Source of the DNA: Pseudomonadota bacterium | Lineage (GTDB): Bacteria; Pseudomonadota; Gammaproteobacteria; Steroidobacterales; Steroidobacteraceae | NCBI GenBank assembly: GCA_947454465.1 | Contig: CANGJP010000011.1 | Coordinates: 1 to 49,329, forward strand | DNA length: 49,329 bases | Direction: 5' to 3' | Shown here: one piece after another, positions 25,305 through 34,747 of the stretch | Layout of the letters: every line of letters starts with the position of its first letter | How positions within the stretch are numbered: the first letter of the stretch is position 1 | Translations under genes and position numbers: made by a program | The notes under the pieces: model-generated | What the model was told of the DNA's origin: nothing | Database searches by the model: none | What the model saw: only the letters and a program-made list of their open reading frames with translations

Positions 25305-26681
25305 ATGCTGACCTTTTCTCGTCCTTTTATTCGTACCAGTGTGGTGCGGCTGGCGCTGATTTACATTTCAGTGTTTGCGCTGACCACGGCGGCGTTGTTT
25401 GGTAGCGTTTATGAATTGACTTTAGAAGCTGTAGATTCAGCGACTGAAGACTTGATGGATGCGCAGTTACAGGGTCTGTCCGAGCAGTATTCAACATTGG
25501 GGCTGCGGGGTTTGGTTGCGGTGATTCGCGAGCGTAGTCAGGGCCTTGATCGCTCGCGAGCAGTGTATTTGTTGGCAGATGAAAGTTTTCGGCCACTGGT
25601 TGGTAACCTGGATGCTTGGCCACAGCTCAGTATCCAGCGTGATAAATGGTTTGAATTTGAGGTGAATGTCACCAATGAAAAAGGTAGTGAACTGCATCCG
25701 ATTCGCGCAGCATTGGTGACCCTGCCTGATAATTATCGATTGTTGATTGGTACAGATGTGATTGAGCGTGCTCGGTTGGCAGCCGTGATGCGGCGTGTCG
25801 GTGCGCTGGCCGTAGTCTTAATGGTTCTCATTGGATCAGTGATCGCCATTTGGATGAATCGGCGAGTCTTGAAGCAAGTGCACGCAATGGCCGATGCCGG
25901 TCAGGAAATTGCTAAGGGCGATTTTGCGCGGCGCTTGCCTTTGAGCGGATATGGCGATGAGCTTGATGAGTTGGCCGGTAGTTTGAATGGCTTGCTAGAG
26001 CGTATTGAGCAACTGACCTTGGCATTACGCTTTGTGATTGATGGTACGGCGCATGATTTACGGGGTCCATTGAATCGTTTGCGCTTGCGATTAGAACAGG
26101 CTTTGACTGGTGAGCAGCTGCAGGGGCGGGCCATCATTGAGGCGGCAATGCAGGACGCGGATGTATTATTGCATACGCTGGAGTCACTGCTCAGGATTGC
26201 CCAGGCGCAATCCGGTGCTGCCCATGCAGAAAGTGCTGTTCTTGATCTCAGTCAGCTTACCGGTGAAATTGCTGAGTTATACGCTCCACTGGCCGAGCAG
26301 CGTGGAATACAGTTCGAGGTGGGGCCAATGCAGTCGGGCCTCATTCAGGGCAGTCGGCAGCTGTTGGCGCATGCGCTGGCCAACCTGCTTGATAATGCCA
26401 TCAAATACACTCCCAAAGGCGGCAAGGTTAGGTTGTGGGTCAGTCTTAATGAGCAGCAAGTTGAGTTGACGGTTCAGGATGATGGTCCGGGTATTCCGGT
26501 GGCCGATCGGGAACGGGTGCTGCAGCGCTTTGTGAGGTTGGATTCTGCACAGGCTGAGCCAGGTACAGGGCTGGGCTTGAGCTTGGTTGCCGCCGTGTGT
26601 CGATTTCATCACGCCAGTTTGGCGTTGGAGGATGCATCGCCCGGGTTAAGGGTTAGGTTGGGTTTTGTGGCGGCAGTTTGA
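25305..26681 (+). CDS. Membrane sensor histidine kinase
   Basis: A 458-residue kinase with membrane segments at about 13-35 and 167-185 enclosing a periplasmic sensor loop of about 130 residues. A HAMP domain follows at 186-238. The H-box is TAHDLRGPLNRLR with His250, a QseC/PhoQ-like variant that has HDLRGPL in place of HELRTPL. The ATPase domain shows the N-box NLLDNAIKYTP, DDGPGIP and GTGLGLSLV. It is coupled to the response regulator (gap of 2 bases). The signal is not evident from the sequence. Confidence 0.93.
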   Translation: MLTFSRPFIRTSVVRLALIYISVFALTTAALFGSVYELTLEAVDSATEDLMDAQLQGLSEQYSTLGLRGLVAVIRERSQGLDRSRAVYLLADESFRPLVGNLDAWPQLSIQRDKWFEFEVNVTNEKGSELHPIRAALVTLPDNYRLLIGTDVIERARLAAVMRRVGALAVVLMVLIGSVIAIWMNRRVLKQVHAMADAGQEIAKGDFARRLPLSGYGDELDELAGSLNGLLERIEQLTLALRFVIDGTAHDLRGPLNRLRLRLEQALTGEQLQGRAIIEAAMQDADVLLHTLESLLRIAQAQSGAAHAESAVLDLSQLTGEIAELYAPLAEQRGIQFEVGPMQSGLIQGSRQLLAHALANLLDNAIKYTPKGGKVRLWVSLNEQQVELTVQDDGPGIPVADRERVLQRFVRLDSAQAEPGTGLGLSLVAAVCRFHHASLALEDASPGLRVRLGFVAAV

Positions 26682-26774
26682 AATGAGGTAAAACCATAAC
26701 GCGATCATGGAAGACAAGCCCGATTCGGCTGATTCATTATCAAAATGCTGTCGATTGCTCGTTCATTAGGCAAC

Positions 26775-26780
26775 TATAAT
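26775..26780 (+). promoter_or_regulatory. Candidate -10 element of the ttcA promoter
   Basis: A perfect TATAAT occurs 69 bases before the ttcA start, in the 167-base spacer after the kinase. The region 16-18 bases upstream is not a good -35, so activity may depend on other factors. This is inference. Confidence 0.4.
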
Positions 26781-26848
26781 GGTATGCGTGGCCCCCATGG
26801 TTGGGCGTGGGCTAAATTTTGTCGTGTGTCGTGTTGAGTTTGTCGTGA

Positions 26849-27724
26849 ATGAATGCCGTCATTGAAAAATCCGAGCCCATGTCTAATAACTTCAAGAAGC
26901 TGCAAGCGCAGATTCGTGGACAAGTGGGTAAGGCTATTGAAGACTTCAAGATGATTGAAGCCGGTGACAAGGTAATGGTGTGCCTGTCCGGTGGTAAAGA
27001 TTCTTACACCATGCTCGATATGCTGATGTCTTTGCAGCGCCGCGCACCAATCGACTTCGAGTTGATCGCAGTCAATCTCGATCAAAAGCAGCCTGATTAT
27101 CCTGAACATATTTTGCCGGAGTATCTGAAATTGCTGGGTGTGCCATATCACATCCTTGAGCAAGATACTTACAGCGTGGTGAAGCGCGTGGTCCCTGAAG
27201 GTAAAACCATGTGCGGTCTATGTTCACGTTTACGGCGCGGTTCTTTGTATACCTATGCTGCAGCTAATGGGGTCACCAAAATTGCACTGGGTCATCATCG
27301 TGATGACATTATCGAAACGCTGTTCTTGAATTTATTTTTTGGCGGTAAATTAAAAGCCATGCCGCCGAAGTTGTTGTCTGAAGATGGACGCAACATTGTG
27401 ATTCGACCTATGGCTTATGTGGCTGAACGTGAAATTGAGCGTTATGCCACTGCGCGTAAGTTTCCCATCATTCCTTGTAATCTATGTGGTTCGCAAGAAA
27501 ACATGCAGCGGCGCATTATCAAAAATATGTTGCGGCAGTGGGAGTCCGAATATCCGGGCCGCAGTGAGAATATTTTTGCGGCACTCTGTAATGTAGTGCC
27601 CTCGCATTTGGCTGATCCTAAGCAATTTGATTTCGCCTCGCTGCGTAACTTGCGCGAGATCACTCCAGAGTTGCTTGCAAGCTTCGCGGCTGTCGAAAAG
27701 GATACGACTGCAGAATTGCCGTGA
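26849..27724 (+). CDS. ttcA: tRNA 2-thiocytidine(32) biosynthesis protein TtcA
   Basis: A 291-residue PP-loop ATPase that puts 2-thio on cytidine 32 of tRNA using an Fe-S cluster. The PP-loop [11 protein letters not shown] is at about residues 50-60. The cluster cysteines are visible in [11 protein letters not shown] and IPCNLCGSQ. The block [20 protein letters not shown] is diagnostic of the TtcA subfamily. A second in-frame ATG 10 codons on (MSNNFKKLQ) is an alternative start. Its stop overlaps the GTG of apbE in a GTGA arrangement, so the two are translationally coupled. Confidence 0.95.
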   Translation: MNAVIEKSEPMSNNFKKLQAQIRGQVGKAIEDFKMIEAGDKVMVCLSGGKDSYTMLDMLMSLQRRAPIDFELIAVNLDQKQPDYPEHILPEYLKLLGVPYHILEQDTYSVVKRVVPEGKTMCGLCSRLRRGSLYTYAAANGVTKIALGHHRDDIIETLFLNLFFGGKLKAMPPKLLSEDGRNIVIRPMAYVAEREIERYATARKFPIIPCNLCGSQENMQRRIIKNMLRQWESEYPGRSENIFAALCNVVPSHLADPKQFDFASLRNLREITPELLASFAAVEKDTTAELP

Positions 27725-28716
27725 ACTGCTTTCGCGCCTGCTGTATCGTGCTGTGGCTACTGATAGGTGTGAGTCAGGCGCATGCTGAATGGATCAGTCG
27801 TGTTACCGAAGGCATCATGGGCACGCGCGTCACAGTGGAGGTGTGGGCGACTCATGCTCAGCAAGGTAATGTAGCCATTGATGCCGTGCTCACTGAAATG
27901 CGTCGCATTGATGCGGCGATGAGTACCTACAAGCCGAGCAGTGAAGTATCTCAAGTCAATGCTCAAGCAGGGCGTCAGCCCGTTAAAATTTCGGCAGAGC
28001 TGTTTAATCTCATTAATCAATCGCTGGAGTTTTCGCGCCTGACGCAAGGTGCATTTGATATCACCTATGCAAGCGTCGGCTTTAAGTACGATTTTATCAA
28101 TCACACGGGTCCAGATCAGGCGACTGTAAACGCATTGCTACCTGCCATTAATTATCGGCATCTCAAGTTGGATGCTAAGCAGCAGACTATCGCGTTTAGT
28201 TATCCCGCGGTGCGTATCGATTTAGGCGGTATTGCCAAGGGCTATGCGGTTGATCGTGCATTGTTGATCTTAAAGCAGCAGGGTATTACACAGGCATTCA
28301 TCTCAGCTGGTGGTGATAGCTATGTGCTGGGTGATCGTCAGGGGCAGCTGTGGATGGTGGGTATTCGTGATCCTGATGATGCCAGTAAGGTCATTGCCAA
28401 ATTACCGCTATCTAATGTCGCGTTTTCTACCTCGGGTGATTACGAGCGCTATTTTGATGAAGGGGGTACGCGTATCCACCACATCATCAATCCAAGCAGC
28501 GGCCGACCCGCGAGTAACGTGCGCAGCGCCACCATCATTGCCGACTCTGCTACCCGAACCGATGGCCTGTCTAAAACCGCATTTGTGCTGGGTGCCGAGG
28601 CGGCGCTTAAGCTTTACAGTCAATTGTCAGGAGTTGAAGCCATTCTGGTGACACCGCAAGGTAAGGTGCTGTACTCTCAAGGTCTTGCAACGCGCATTCA
28701 GTCAGTACGTCAGTGA
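27721..28716 (+). CDS. apbE: FAD:protein FMN transferase ApbE
   Basis: A 331-residue periplasmic flavin transferase that attaches FMN through a phosphoester to Thr/Ser of target proteins such as Na+-NQR or RnfG. The GTG at 27721 overlaps the ttcA stop and opens a signal peptide ending SQAHA. Family motifs are [24 protein letters not shown], the [14 protein letters not shown] helix, [22 protein letters not shown] and the Mg-binding [14 protein letters not shown]. No flavinylated target is encoded nearby; flavinylation substrates are probably elsewhere. Confidence 0.94.
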   Translation: MNCFRACCIVLWLLIGVSQAHAEWISRVTEGIMGTRVTVEVWATHAQQGNVAIDAVLTEMRRIDAAMSTYKPSSEVSQVNAQAGRQPVKISAELFNLINQSLEFSRLTQGAFDITYASVGFKYDFINHTGPDQATVNALLPAINYRHLKLDAKQQTIAFSYPAVRIDLGGIAKGYAVDRALLILKQQGITQAFISAGGDSYVLGDRQGQLWMVGIRDPDDASKVIAKLPLSNVAFSTSGDYERYFDEGGTRIHHIINPSSGRPASNVRSATIIADSATRTDGLSKTAFVLGAEAALKLYSQLSGVEAILVTPQGKVLYSQGLATRIQSVRQ

Positions 28717-28788
28717 CGGTGTGCGAATAACAATAGCGTGGTCATCTGGCACAACGCCAGGTCATTAGAATTTTGGGGTCATACACAC

Positions 28789-30828
28789 ATGAAAAAACTG
28801 CTCTGGTCCTTGATCGCAGTGGTGGGCGCCTTCTCGCTGGCCGGCGTGGCATTACAGCGGGGCGAATCCATCAATGCCTTGTGGATTATTGTCGCCGCGG
28901 TTTGTATTTATTCACTCAGTTATCGTTTTTACAGCGCATGGATAGCCGCCAAAGTGCTAACAGTCGATGAAACGCGCGCCACGCCTGCGGTGCGTCTCGA
29001 CAACGGTCGCGATTTTGTGCCCACCAATAAGTGGATTGTGTTCGGTCATCACTTTGCTGCTATTGCCGGTCCCGGTCCACTGATTGGCCCCACGCTGGCT
29101 GTACAGTTTGGTTACTTACCCGGTGTGCTGTGGATTTTAGTGGGTGCGGTGGTCACGGGTTGTGTGCAAGACATGACGGTGTTGTTGCTGTCCATGCGTC
29201 GCGATGGTCGTAGTCTTGGGCAAATGGCAAAAGATGAGCTGGGTCCTGTCGGTGGCTATGCCGCTATGATCGGTACCTTAATGATCATGATTATTTTGAT
29301 CGCCGTGCTGGGCTTGGTGGTAGTCAATGCCATGAAGCACAGTCCATGGGCTACATTCACTGTATTTGCCACTATTCCGATTGCGGTACTTATTGGACTG
29401 TACCTGCGCAACATTCGTCCAGGCAGAGTGTTAGAAGGTTCATTGCTCGGCTTAGTCCTGCTCATCGCTGCGGTCATGGGCGGCGGTGCATTGCAAAACC
29501 ATCCTGCATTGTATGCAGCGTTTGATTTTGAAGGCCTGCAATTGGCGTGGTTTGTCATTGGCTATGGATTAGTTGCTGCCATTTTGCCGGTTTGGTTATT
29601 GCTAGCGCCGCGTGACTATTTATCTACCTTCCTAAAGTTGGGCACCATTGGTTTATTGCTTTGCGCGGTGGTGATGGTCAATCCAGTCATCAAGATGCCA
29701 GCGCTAACCAGTTTCATCGACGGCACGGGCCCAGTGTTTGCAGGTAAGTTATTTCCGTTCTTATTTATCACTATCGCCTGCGGTGTGATTTCTGGCTTCC
29801 ACTCACTGGTGGCCAGTGGCACCACGCCAAAGCTTGTCACCAACGAAAAAGATGTGCGCATGATTGGCTATGGATGTATGGCGCTGGAATCATTAGTGGC
29901 GGTCACTGCATTGATCGCTGCCGCATTACTCGATCCAGGTGTGTATTTTGCAATCAACAGTCCCGCCGGTGTGGTAGGTAGTTTGCCTGCCGATGCGGTC
30001 GCCAAAATTGCCAGCTGGGGCTTTCCTGTCACGGTTGAACAAATGAATGCGTTGGCCAGTGAAATGGGTGAATCCACCTTGTTTGCACGTACCGGTGGGG
30101 CGCCTTCATTGGCGGTGGGTATGGCCAGCATTCTTTCTGCGGCTTTCGGTAAAGGGTTGCTCGCCCTGTGGTATCACTTCGCCATCATGTTCGAGGCGGT
30201 ATTCATTCTCACCACGCTCGATGCCGGTACGCGCGTAGGCCGCTTCATGTTGCAAGATTTACTTGGACATGTTTGGCAGCCTATGGCGAGAACCTCATGG
30301 TACCCCTCCATTCTGCTTAGCAGTTCGCTCATCGTGCTGGGTTGGGGTTACTTCTTATATATCGGCGTGATTGACCCAAATGGCGGTGTGAATATTCTTT
30401 GGCCGTTGTTCGGCATTGCCAACCAAATGTTGGCTGCCATCGCCTTGTGTGTATGCACGGGCGTGATCGTCAAGCGCAGTCAGTTGAAGTACTTGTGGGT
30501 CACTGGTGTCCCATTGTTATGGTTGGCTATGGTGACCACGACCGCTGCGTGGCAAAAGATTTTCTCCGATGAACCGCGAATTGGTTTTCTAGCTGCGGCT
30601 AATGCTATGGCAGATAAACTCGCTGCCGGTACTTTGCCTGCCGCACAAATTCCCATTGCACCTAATCTGATTTTTAATCAGCGTTTAGATGCCATGCTGG
30701 CGGGATTCTTTGCCGTGTTGTTATGGATCATTATTTTAGACACGCTGCGTGTCTGCTGGCGCGTGGTGAATGGCAAGAGCGTCTTGCCTTTGTCAGAAAC
30801 GCCCTATGTTGCGGTTCAGCCCAAGTAA
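28789..30828 (+). CDS. cstA: Carbon starvation protein CstA (pyruvate/peptide transporter family)
   Basis: A 679-residue polytopic membrane protein of the CstA family, with about 16-18 helices. The start at 28789 (MKKLLWSLIAVVGAFSLAGV) gives a first membrane helix; a GTG 17 codons earlier is less likely. Diagnostic segments are DFVPTNKWIVFGHHFAAIAG, PGPLIGPTLAVQFGYLPG, the CVQDMTVLLLSMRRDGRSLG loop, GFHSLVASGTTPKLVTNE and FEAVFILTTLDAGTRVGRFM. Members import pyruvate or peptides during starvation. The small YbdD partner follows after 5 bases, the standard pairing. Confidence 0.95.
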   Translation: MKKLLWSLIAVVGAFSLAGVALQRGESINALWIIVAAVCIYSLSYRFYSAWIAAKVLTVDETRATPAVRLDNGRDFVPTNKWIVFGHHFAAIAGPGPLIGPTLAVQFGYLPGVLWILVGAVVTGCVQDMTVLLLSMRRDGRSLGQMAKDELGPVGGYAAMIGTLMIMIILIAVLGLVVVNAMKHSPWATFTVFATIPIAVLIGLYLRNIRPGRVLEGSLLGLVLLIAAVMGGGALQNHPALYAAFDFEGLQLAWFVIGYGLVAAILPVWLLLAPRDYLSTFLKLGTIGLLLCAVVMVNPVIKMPALTSFIDGTGPVFAGKLFPFLFITIACGVISGFHSLVASGTTPKLVTNEKDVRMIGYGCMALESLVAVTALIAAALLDPGVYFAINSPAGVVGSLPADAVAKIASWGFPVTVEQMNALASEMGESTLFARTGGAPSLAVGMASILSAAFGKGLLALWYHFAIMFEAVFILTTLDAGTRVGRFMLQDLLGHVWQPMARTSWYPSILLSSSLIVLGWGYFLYIGVIDPNGGVNILWPLFGIANQMLAAIALCVCTGVIVKRSQLKYLWVTGVPLLWLAMVTTTAAWQKIFSDEPRIGFLAAANAMADKLAAGTLPAAQIPIAPNLIFNQRLDAMLAGFFAVLLWIIILDTLRVCWRVVNGKSVLPLSETPYVAVQPK

Positions 30829-30833
30829 CGTCG

Positions 30834-31013
30834 ATGCGTGCATGGTTGCAACAGGTTCGCGCATGGTTACGTGAGGTGACCGGTGATGATGCCTATGAGC
30901 GATATCTACAGCATCATCATGCCCAGCATCCTGAACAAGCGCCACTGGACCGCCAAGAGTTTTATTTAGCCGAACAGCAGCGCAAGTGGAGTGGAGTCAA
31001 GCGCTGCTGTTAA
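30834..31013 (+). CDS. YbdD/YjiX-family small protein
   Basis: A 59-residue soluble protein of the DUF466 (YbdD/YjiX) family. The ATG at 30834 fits the family length; a longer in-frame start would overlap cstA heavily. Recognisable features are the WLREVTGDDAYERYLQHHHA core, the HPEQAPLDRQEFYLAEQQRK stretch and the CC end. These proteins are almost always encoded directly after cstA or its paralogues and are needed for pyruvate uptake in E. coli (BtsT/YjiX, CstA/YbdD). The spacing of 5 bases supports co-expression. Confidence 0.9.
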   Translation: MRAWLQQVRAWLREVTGDDAYERYLQHHHAQHPEQAPLDRQEFYLAEQQRKWSGVKRCC

Positions 31014-31075
31014 GTGTTGTGTCAGGGAACTGATACCTGAGTGGGTAAGAAGTTAGGGAATAATTGGAGTATTCA

Positions 31076-31466
31076 ATGAGACTTATCATCACAGACATGA
31101 AAAACATGATGATAAGTCGTGTTGTGTTTGCTGATCAGGCTACTAGCGCTGCAGAAAGCCGCCAGATAGTGGCTTTGCAAAAAATTTGTGATGAAGGTGA
31201 CGCTAGCACATGTTTGCTTCTGGGGTATAACTATAAGTACGGTGATTTTCCTTTTAAGTAGGGCTACTGTAAGGCTGTAGAGTTAAATAGAAAGGCATGT
31301 GATGGTGGAAATGCAGGCGGTTGTTGGGGATTAGGTTGGCTCTATCAATATGGGAAGGGGGGTGCGTCAGAGTAAAGACGAGGCTCTAAAGTATTACGGC
31401 AAAGTTTGTGATTTAAAGGACCAAAGCGGCTGTGACGGGTATGCCAAACTCAGCTTGATCAAATGA
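31076..31466 (+). pseudogene. Broken Sel1-repeat (HcpA-like, Cys-rich) protein gene
   Basis: The start (ATG at 31076, GGAG 6 bases upstream) opens a frame that reads into Sel1-like repeats with the Cys pattern KICDEGDASTCLLLGYNYKY. It is interrupted by TAG at 31259. Reading through, the next repeat is clear (KACDGGNAGGCWGLGWLYQY) but a TAA at 31373 ends it. Dropping one G from the six-G run at 31357-31362 restores GVRQSKDEALKYYGKVCD and a third repeat up to the TGA at 31464. So there is one nonsense codon and one frameshift. Sel1-repeat proteins are helical adaptors for protein interactions, often exported. The whole gene would encode about 130 residues. The G-run change could be a sequencing error; the TAG is harder to dismiss. 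Confidence 0.75.
31080..31118. repeat. 12-bp perfect inverted repeat at the 5' end of the Sel1 pseudogene
   Basis: GACTTATCATCA (31080-31091) is the exact reverse complement of TGATGATAAGTC (31107-31118), with a 15-base loop. It lies where a signal peptide would be encoded and replaces the expected hydrophobic run with a Met-rich stretch. No T-run follows. It may be a hairpin insertion or a mobile-element remnant. Confidence 0.7.
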
Positions 31467-31642
31467 TTTTTGTGGTGTGTTTTGTAACTATTCAGATGTC
31501 GTGGCTGTTGTGATCAGGCAGTCAGCCGATACGTTCCATTCCATAATCTCGACTCTCGGTCGGTATATTCCCTCATAGCTAGTGTAACTGGATGAAAATT
31601 AGTCCATCATTACTGTTGGGCTAAACTTTTTATTACTTTTAC

Positions 31643-34600
31643 ATGATCGAATCGAGTCACCAAAGCCATGATGCAGCGCTCTCTGCTGCGCCACCGACAC
31701 CCCCGTTGGTAGTGGCTGCTGCGAATTTGGATTGTCACTTATTGTTTATCCCAGACGTACAGAGTCCCCATTGGTTATTGTGGGGCCATGATGCAGTTCA
31801 TAGTCCCTTGGCAGCATTGGGTGTGCTGACTACACAGGTTATCGTTGATCAACAATTAAAGTTACGTCGTGTGAGGGGTTACAGGCTGTCCTTCCTTGAA
31901 GGCGTCCTGTATTTGGCTTCAATCAAGCAGGTAGAGCTTGCGCAATTACCTGCTTCAGTCGCCGTGTGGAGTATCGCTACAAAATTAGGGCTGGAGTTAG
32001 TTGCCCGAAAGCAAATTGTACCGTCCATACGCGAACAGGCCGGGGTGCAGCTTGCTCGTTGGTGTGTTGTGTTGAGTCACATAAAAGATCAGCAGCGTTT
32101 TGATCGGTTGGCTTACGCCTTTCCTGTAGCGGCGCATGCAGTGCCCCGTCAGGAGGGTCTGGTTGCACAAATGAACGAGGCCAATACTCGGATATGGAGC
32201 TCAAGTGGGCTATTACGAGAATTTCTCGATGCTTTGGCCGATCAGCTGATCAGGGCTGCTCACACAAGGGGCAGTAAACCGTACTCGGTGTATCCATCTG
32301 GGTTAACCGTTCCTTGGCCAATGCGTTGGCGAGCTGCATTGGTGGGCGATGATGCTGAATTCGTGCCTGCAGGAATCACCGAGCGTTCTGTGTTGGTTGA
32401 ATTACATGAGTGGGTCCGGCCCGTACTGGCTCCGGTAAACAGGCTGCGGTTATTGCTTGATGTAGCTATGCCTGAACCTAACCAAAATGACTTTCAATTG
32501 AGTTTTACTTTGCAGTTGATTCAGCAGCCTGAAGTGGTTGTTACTGCAAAAGAGTTATTTCATCAGGGTGGCAGTGCGGCACGACGACTGGACTGTGAAG
32601 AGCGGCAGGCGCAAGAACAGTTGATACAAATGTTATCGGTCGCAGCACGTTGTTTCGGTTTTATTGAGGCTGAGTTGCGGAGGTCCAGACCTCAGTCCAT
32701 GCAGTTAAAGCCAAGGATGGTCTATGAATTACTTCAGCAGGTTGAAGTCTTAGAGCAGGCGGGTGTGGCAGTGCGCTTGCCGACTGCATTACAGCCTGAG
32801 AATAGAATACAGTTGGCGATGCAAATGCGTATTGGTGCTGGTTATGATGTGGCAAAAAGCCAAACGCAAGTTAGGTATTACTGGCACGCTGAACTGGCCG
32901 GTAATGTGTTAAGTATTTCTGATCTCAACGATCTGTTGGAAATCCGCGCCCCGTTTGTCTATTTCAATCAGCAATGGGTTCAATTAAATCAGCGAGAATT
33001 ACTCCATGCTGAAAAGCTACTGAGTAAAAATGAATCAGCAGAGCAATGCACACTTAGCTTTCCACTGGCTGTCTCATTGATATTGACCGAGAGTATCACG
33101 CAGCCAGAGTCTGGGTTACGTATTCAAGTCATTGCTGAAGACGGATTGGCTGATCTTGTAGAGCATATGCATGCTCGAGATGCAATTCATGAATTACCAT
33201 CTCCAATAGGGTTGCGTGCTGAATTGCGTCACTATCAAAGTCGTGGGATGAGTTGGTTGGTACAGATGACGCAACTCGGCCTGGGCGCATGTCTTGCGGA
33301 TGATATGGGGCTGGGTAAGACCCTGCAATGGCTTGCTTACTTGCTGCATCGCCGTGCTATGCATGAGCAAGATCAGCGGCCTGTGTTGCTGGTCTGTCCT
33401 ACTTCGGTGATAGGTAACTGGGAACGTGAAGTCGCTCGCTTTGTTCCTGACCTGCTGTTGCTCCGGCACTACGGGTTAGAACGGACACAGAATGCTGAAG
33501 ATTTCCAGTTGGGTGCCGCCGGTAAGCTTGTGATTACCAGTTATGGTTTGCTACGTCGTGATTTTTCATGGTTGAAGGAGGTTGAGTTCGCTGTGGTGGC
33601 CTTGGACGAGGCGCAGTTTATAAAAAACTCTGCTTCAGCAACGGCGCGTGCTGCGCGTGCGTTACGTGCCAGTGAGCGTATTGCGTTGACCGGTACCCCC
33701 GTTGAAAATCACTTGGCTGAACTGTGGTCAATCATGGAATTTTTGAACCCTGGCTTATTGGGTAAACGTGAAACCTTCCGTCGCGAAATGGCGATTCCCA
33801 TTGAGCGTTATGGGCGTGAAGATGTGGCGCTGCGACTGCGTCGTATGGTTGCGCCGTTTATTCTCCGTCGTGTTAAGTCAGATCCTCAGGTCATCAATGA
33901 TTTACCTGATAAACAAGAAAGCAAGGTATTTTGTTCATTGACGCGTGAGCAGATCAGTCTTTATCAACATGCGGTCAATGCATCCATGTTGGAAATTGAG
34001 AGTGCAGATGGCCTTGCTCGTCGTGGTCGTGTTTTGGCGCTACTGACGGCCCTGAAGCAGATATGTAACCATCCTACGCACTATCTGAAAGAGCAGGGGC
34101 CGCTGGTTGGGCGATCTGGAAAATTAGACCGATTGCTGGAGATGATTGATCAAGTGCTCGCCGTGGGTGATCGTGCGCTGATTTTTACTCAGTATCGCGA
34201 AATGGGCGAGCGTCTTTGCCGTGCATTGTCGCGACTACAAAAATCATCTGTGCCGTTTTTACATGGCGGTGTAAGTCGCGCTCTACGTGAAGACATGGTG
34301 CGACGTTTCCAGGAGGACTCAAGTTCGTCCAGGTTGCTCGTAGTTTCACTAAAGGCGGGTGGTACCGGTTTAAATCTAACTGCCGCAACGACTGTGTTTC
34401 ATTTTGATCGTTGGTGGAATCCAGCGGTGGAAGATCAAGCTACGGATCGTGCTTATCGTATTGGGCAGCAGCGCAATGTGCAGGTTTATAAAATGATGTG
34501 TGCTGGAACTGTAGAAGAAAAAATTGATCAGATGTTGGAAGCAAAGCGTGATCTTGCGGCGCGAGTGGTCAGTCAGGGTGAGGCGTGGGTTACTGAGTTG

Positions 34601-34747
34601 GATAATCAGCAGTTACGTGAGTTGTTTGCACTGGCGCCGAATGCCGTTGTAGGTGATTCTGCTGCTGATAGTGATGTTTATATTGATGAGCAAGATGAGT
34701 GGCAAGATCGCGCAAAAAACCTAAAGAGTGAATCGGCCAAGTCATGA
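31643..34747 (+). CDS. SNF2-family helicase/translocase
   Basis: A 1034-residue SF2 ATPase. Residues 1 to about 510 are an undefined N-terminal region. The RecA-like domain 1 begins with LRHYQSRGMSWLVQMTQLGL, Walker A is ADDMGLGKTLQW near residue 553, the DEAQ box is in VVALDEAQFIKN near 655, and motif III is LTGTPVENHLAELWSIMEFL. Domain 2 shows RALIFTQYREMGERL near 843, the GGTGLNLTAATTVFHFDRWW block, and motif VI DQATDRAYRIGQ. Such proteins move along duplex DNA to remodel protein-DNA complexes. The ATG lacks a convincing Shine-Dalgarno, so the start is uncertain. It is the first gene of a four-gene operon and pairs with the SWIM protein, as often in bacteria. Confidence 0.93.
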   Translation: MIESSHQSHDAALSAAPPTPPLVVAAANLDCHLLFIPDVQSPHWLLWGHDAVHSPLAALGVLTTQVIVDQQLKLRRVRGYRLSFLEGVLYLASIKQVELAQLPASVAVWSIATKLGLELVARKQIVPSIREQAGVQLARWCVVLSHIKDQQRFDRLAYAFPVAAHAVPRQEGLVAQMNEANTRIWSSSGLLREFLDALADQLIRAAHTRGSKPYSVYPSGLTVPWPMRWRAALVGDDAEFVPAGITERSVLVELHEWVRPVLAPVNRLRLLLDVAMPEPNQNDFQLSFTLQLIQQPEVVVTAKELFHQGGSAARRLDCEERQAQEQLIQMLSVAARCFGFIEAELRRSRPQSMQLKPRMVYELLQQVEVLEQAGVAVRLPTALQPENRIQLAMQMRIGAGYDVAKSQTQVRYYWHAELAGNVLSISDLNDLLEIRAPFVYFNQQWVQLNQRELLHAEKLLSKNESAEQCTLSFPLAVSLILTESITQPESGLRIQVIAEDGLADLVEHMHARDAIHELPSPIGLRAELRHYQSRGMSWLVQMTQLGLGACLADDMGLGKTLQWLAYLLHRRAMHEQDQRPVLLVCPTSVIGNWEREVARFVPDLLLLRHYGLERTQNAEDFQLGAAGKLVITSYGLLRRDFSWLKEVEFAVVALDEAQFIKNSASATARAARALRASERIALTGTPVENHLAELWSIMEFLNPGLLGKRETFRREMAIPIERYGREDVALRLRRMVAPFILRRVKSDPQVINDLPDKQESKVFCSLTREQISLYQHAVNASMLEIESADGLARRGRVLALLTALKQICNHPTHYLKEQGPLVGRSGKLDRLLEMIDQVLAVGDRALIFTQYREMGERLCRALSRLQKSSVPFLHGGVSRALREDMVRRFQEDSSSSRLLVVSLKAGGTGLNLTAATTVFHFDRWWNPAVEDQATDRAYRIGQQRNVQVYKMMCAGTVEEKIDQMLEAKRDLAARVVSQGEAWVTELDNQQLRELFALAPNAVVGDSAADSDVYIDEQDEWQDRAKNLKSESAKS

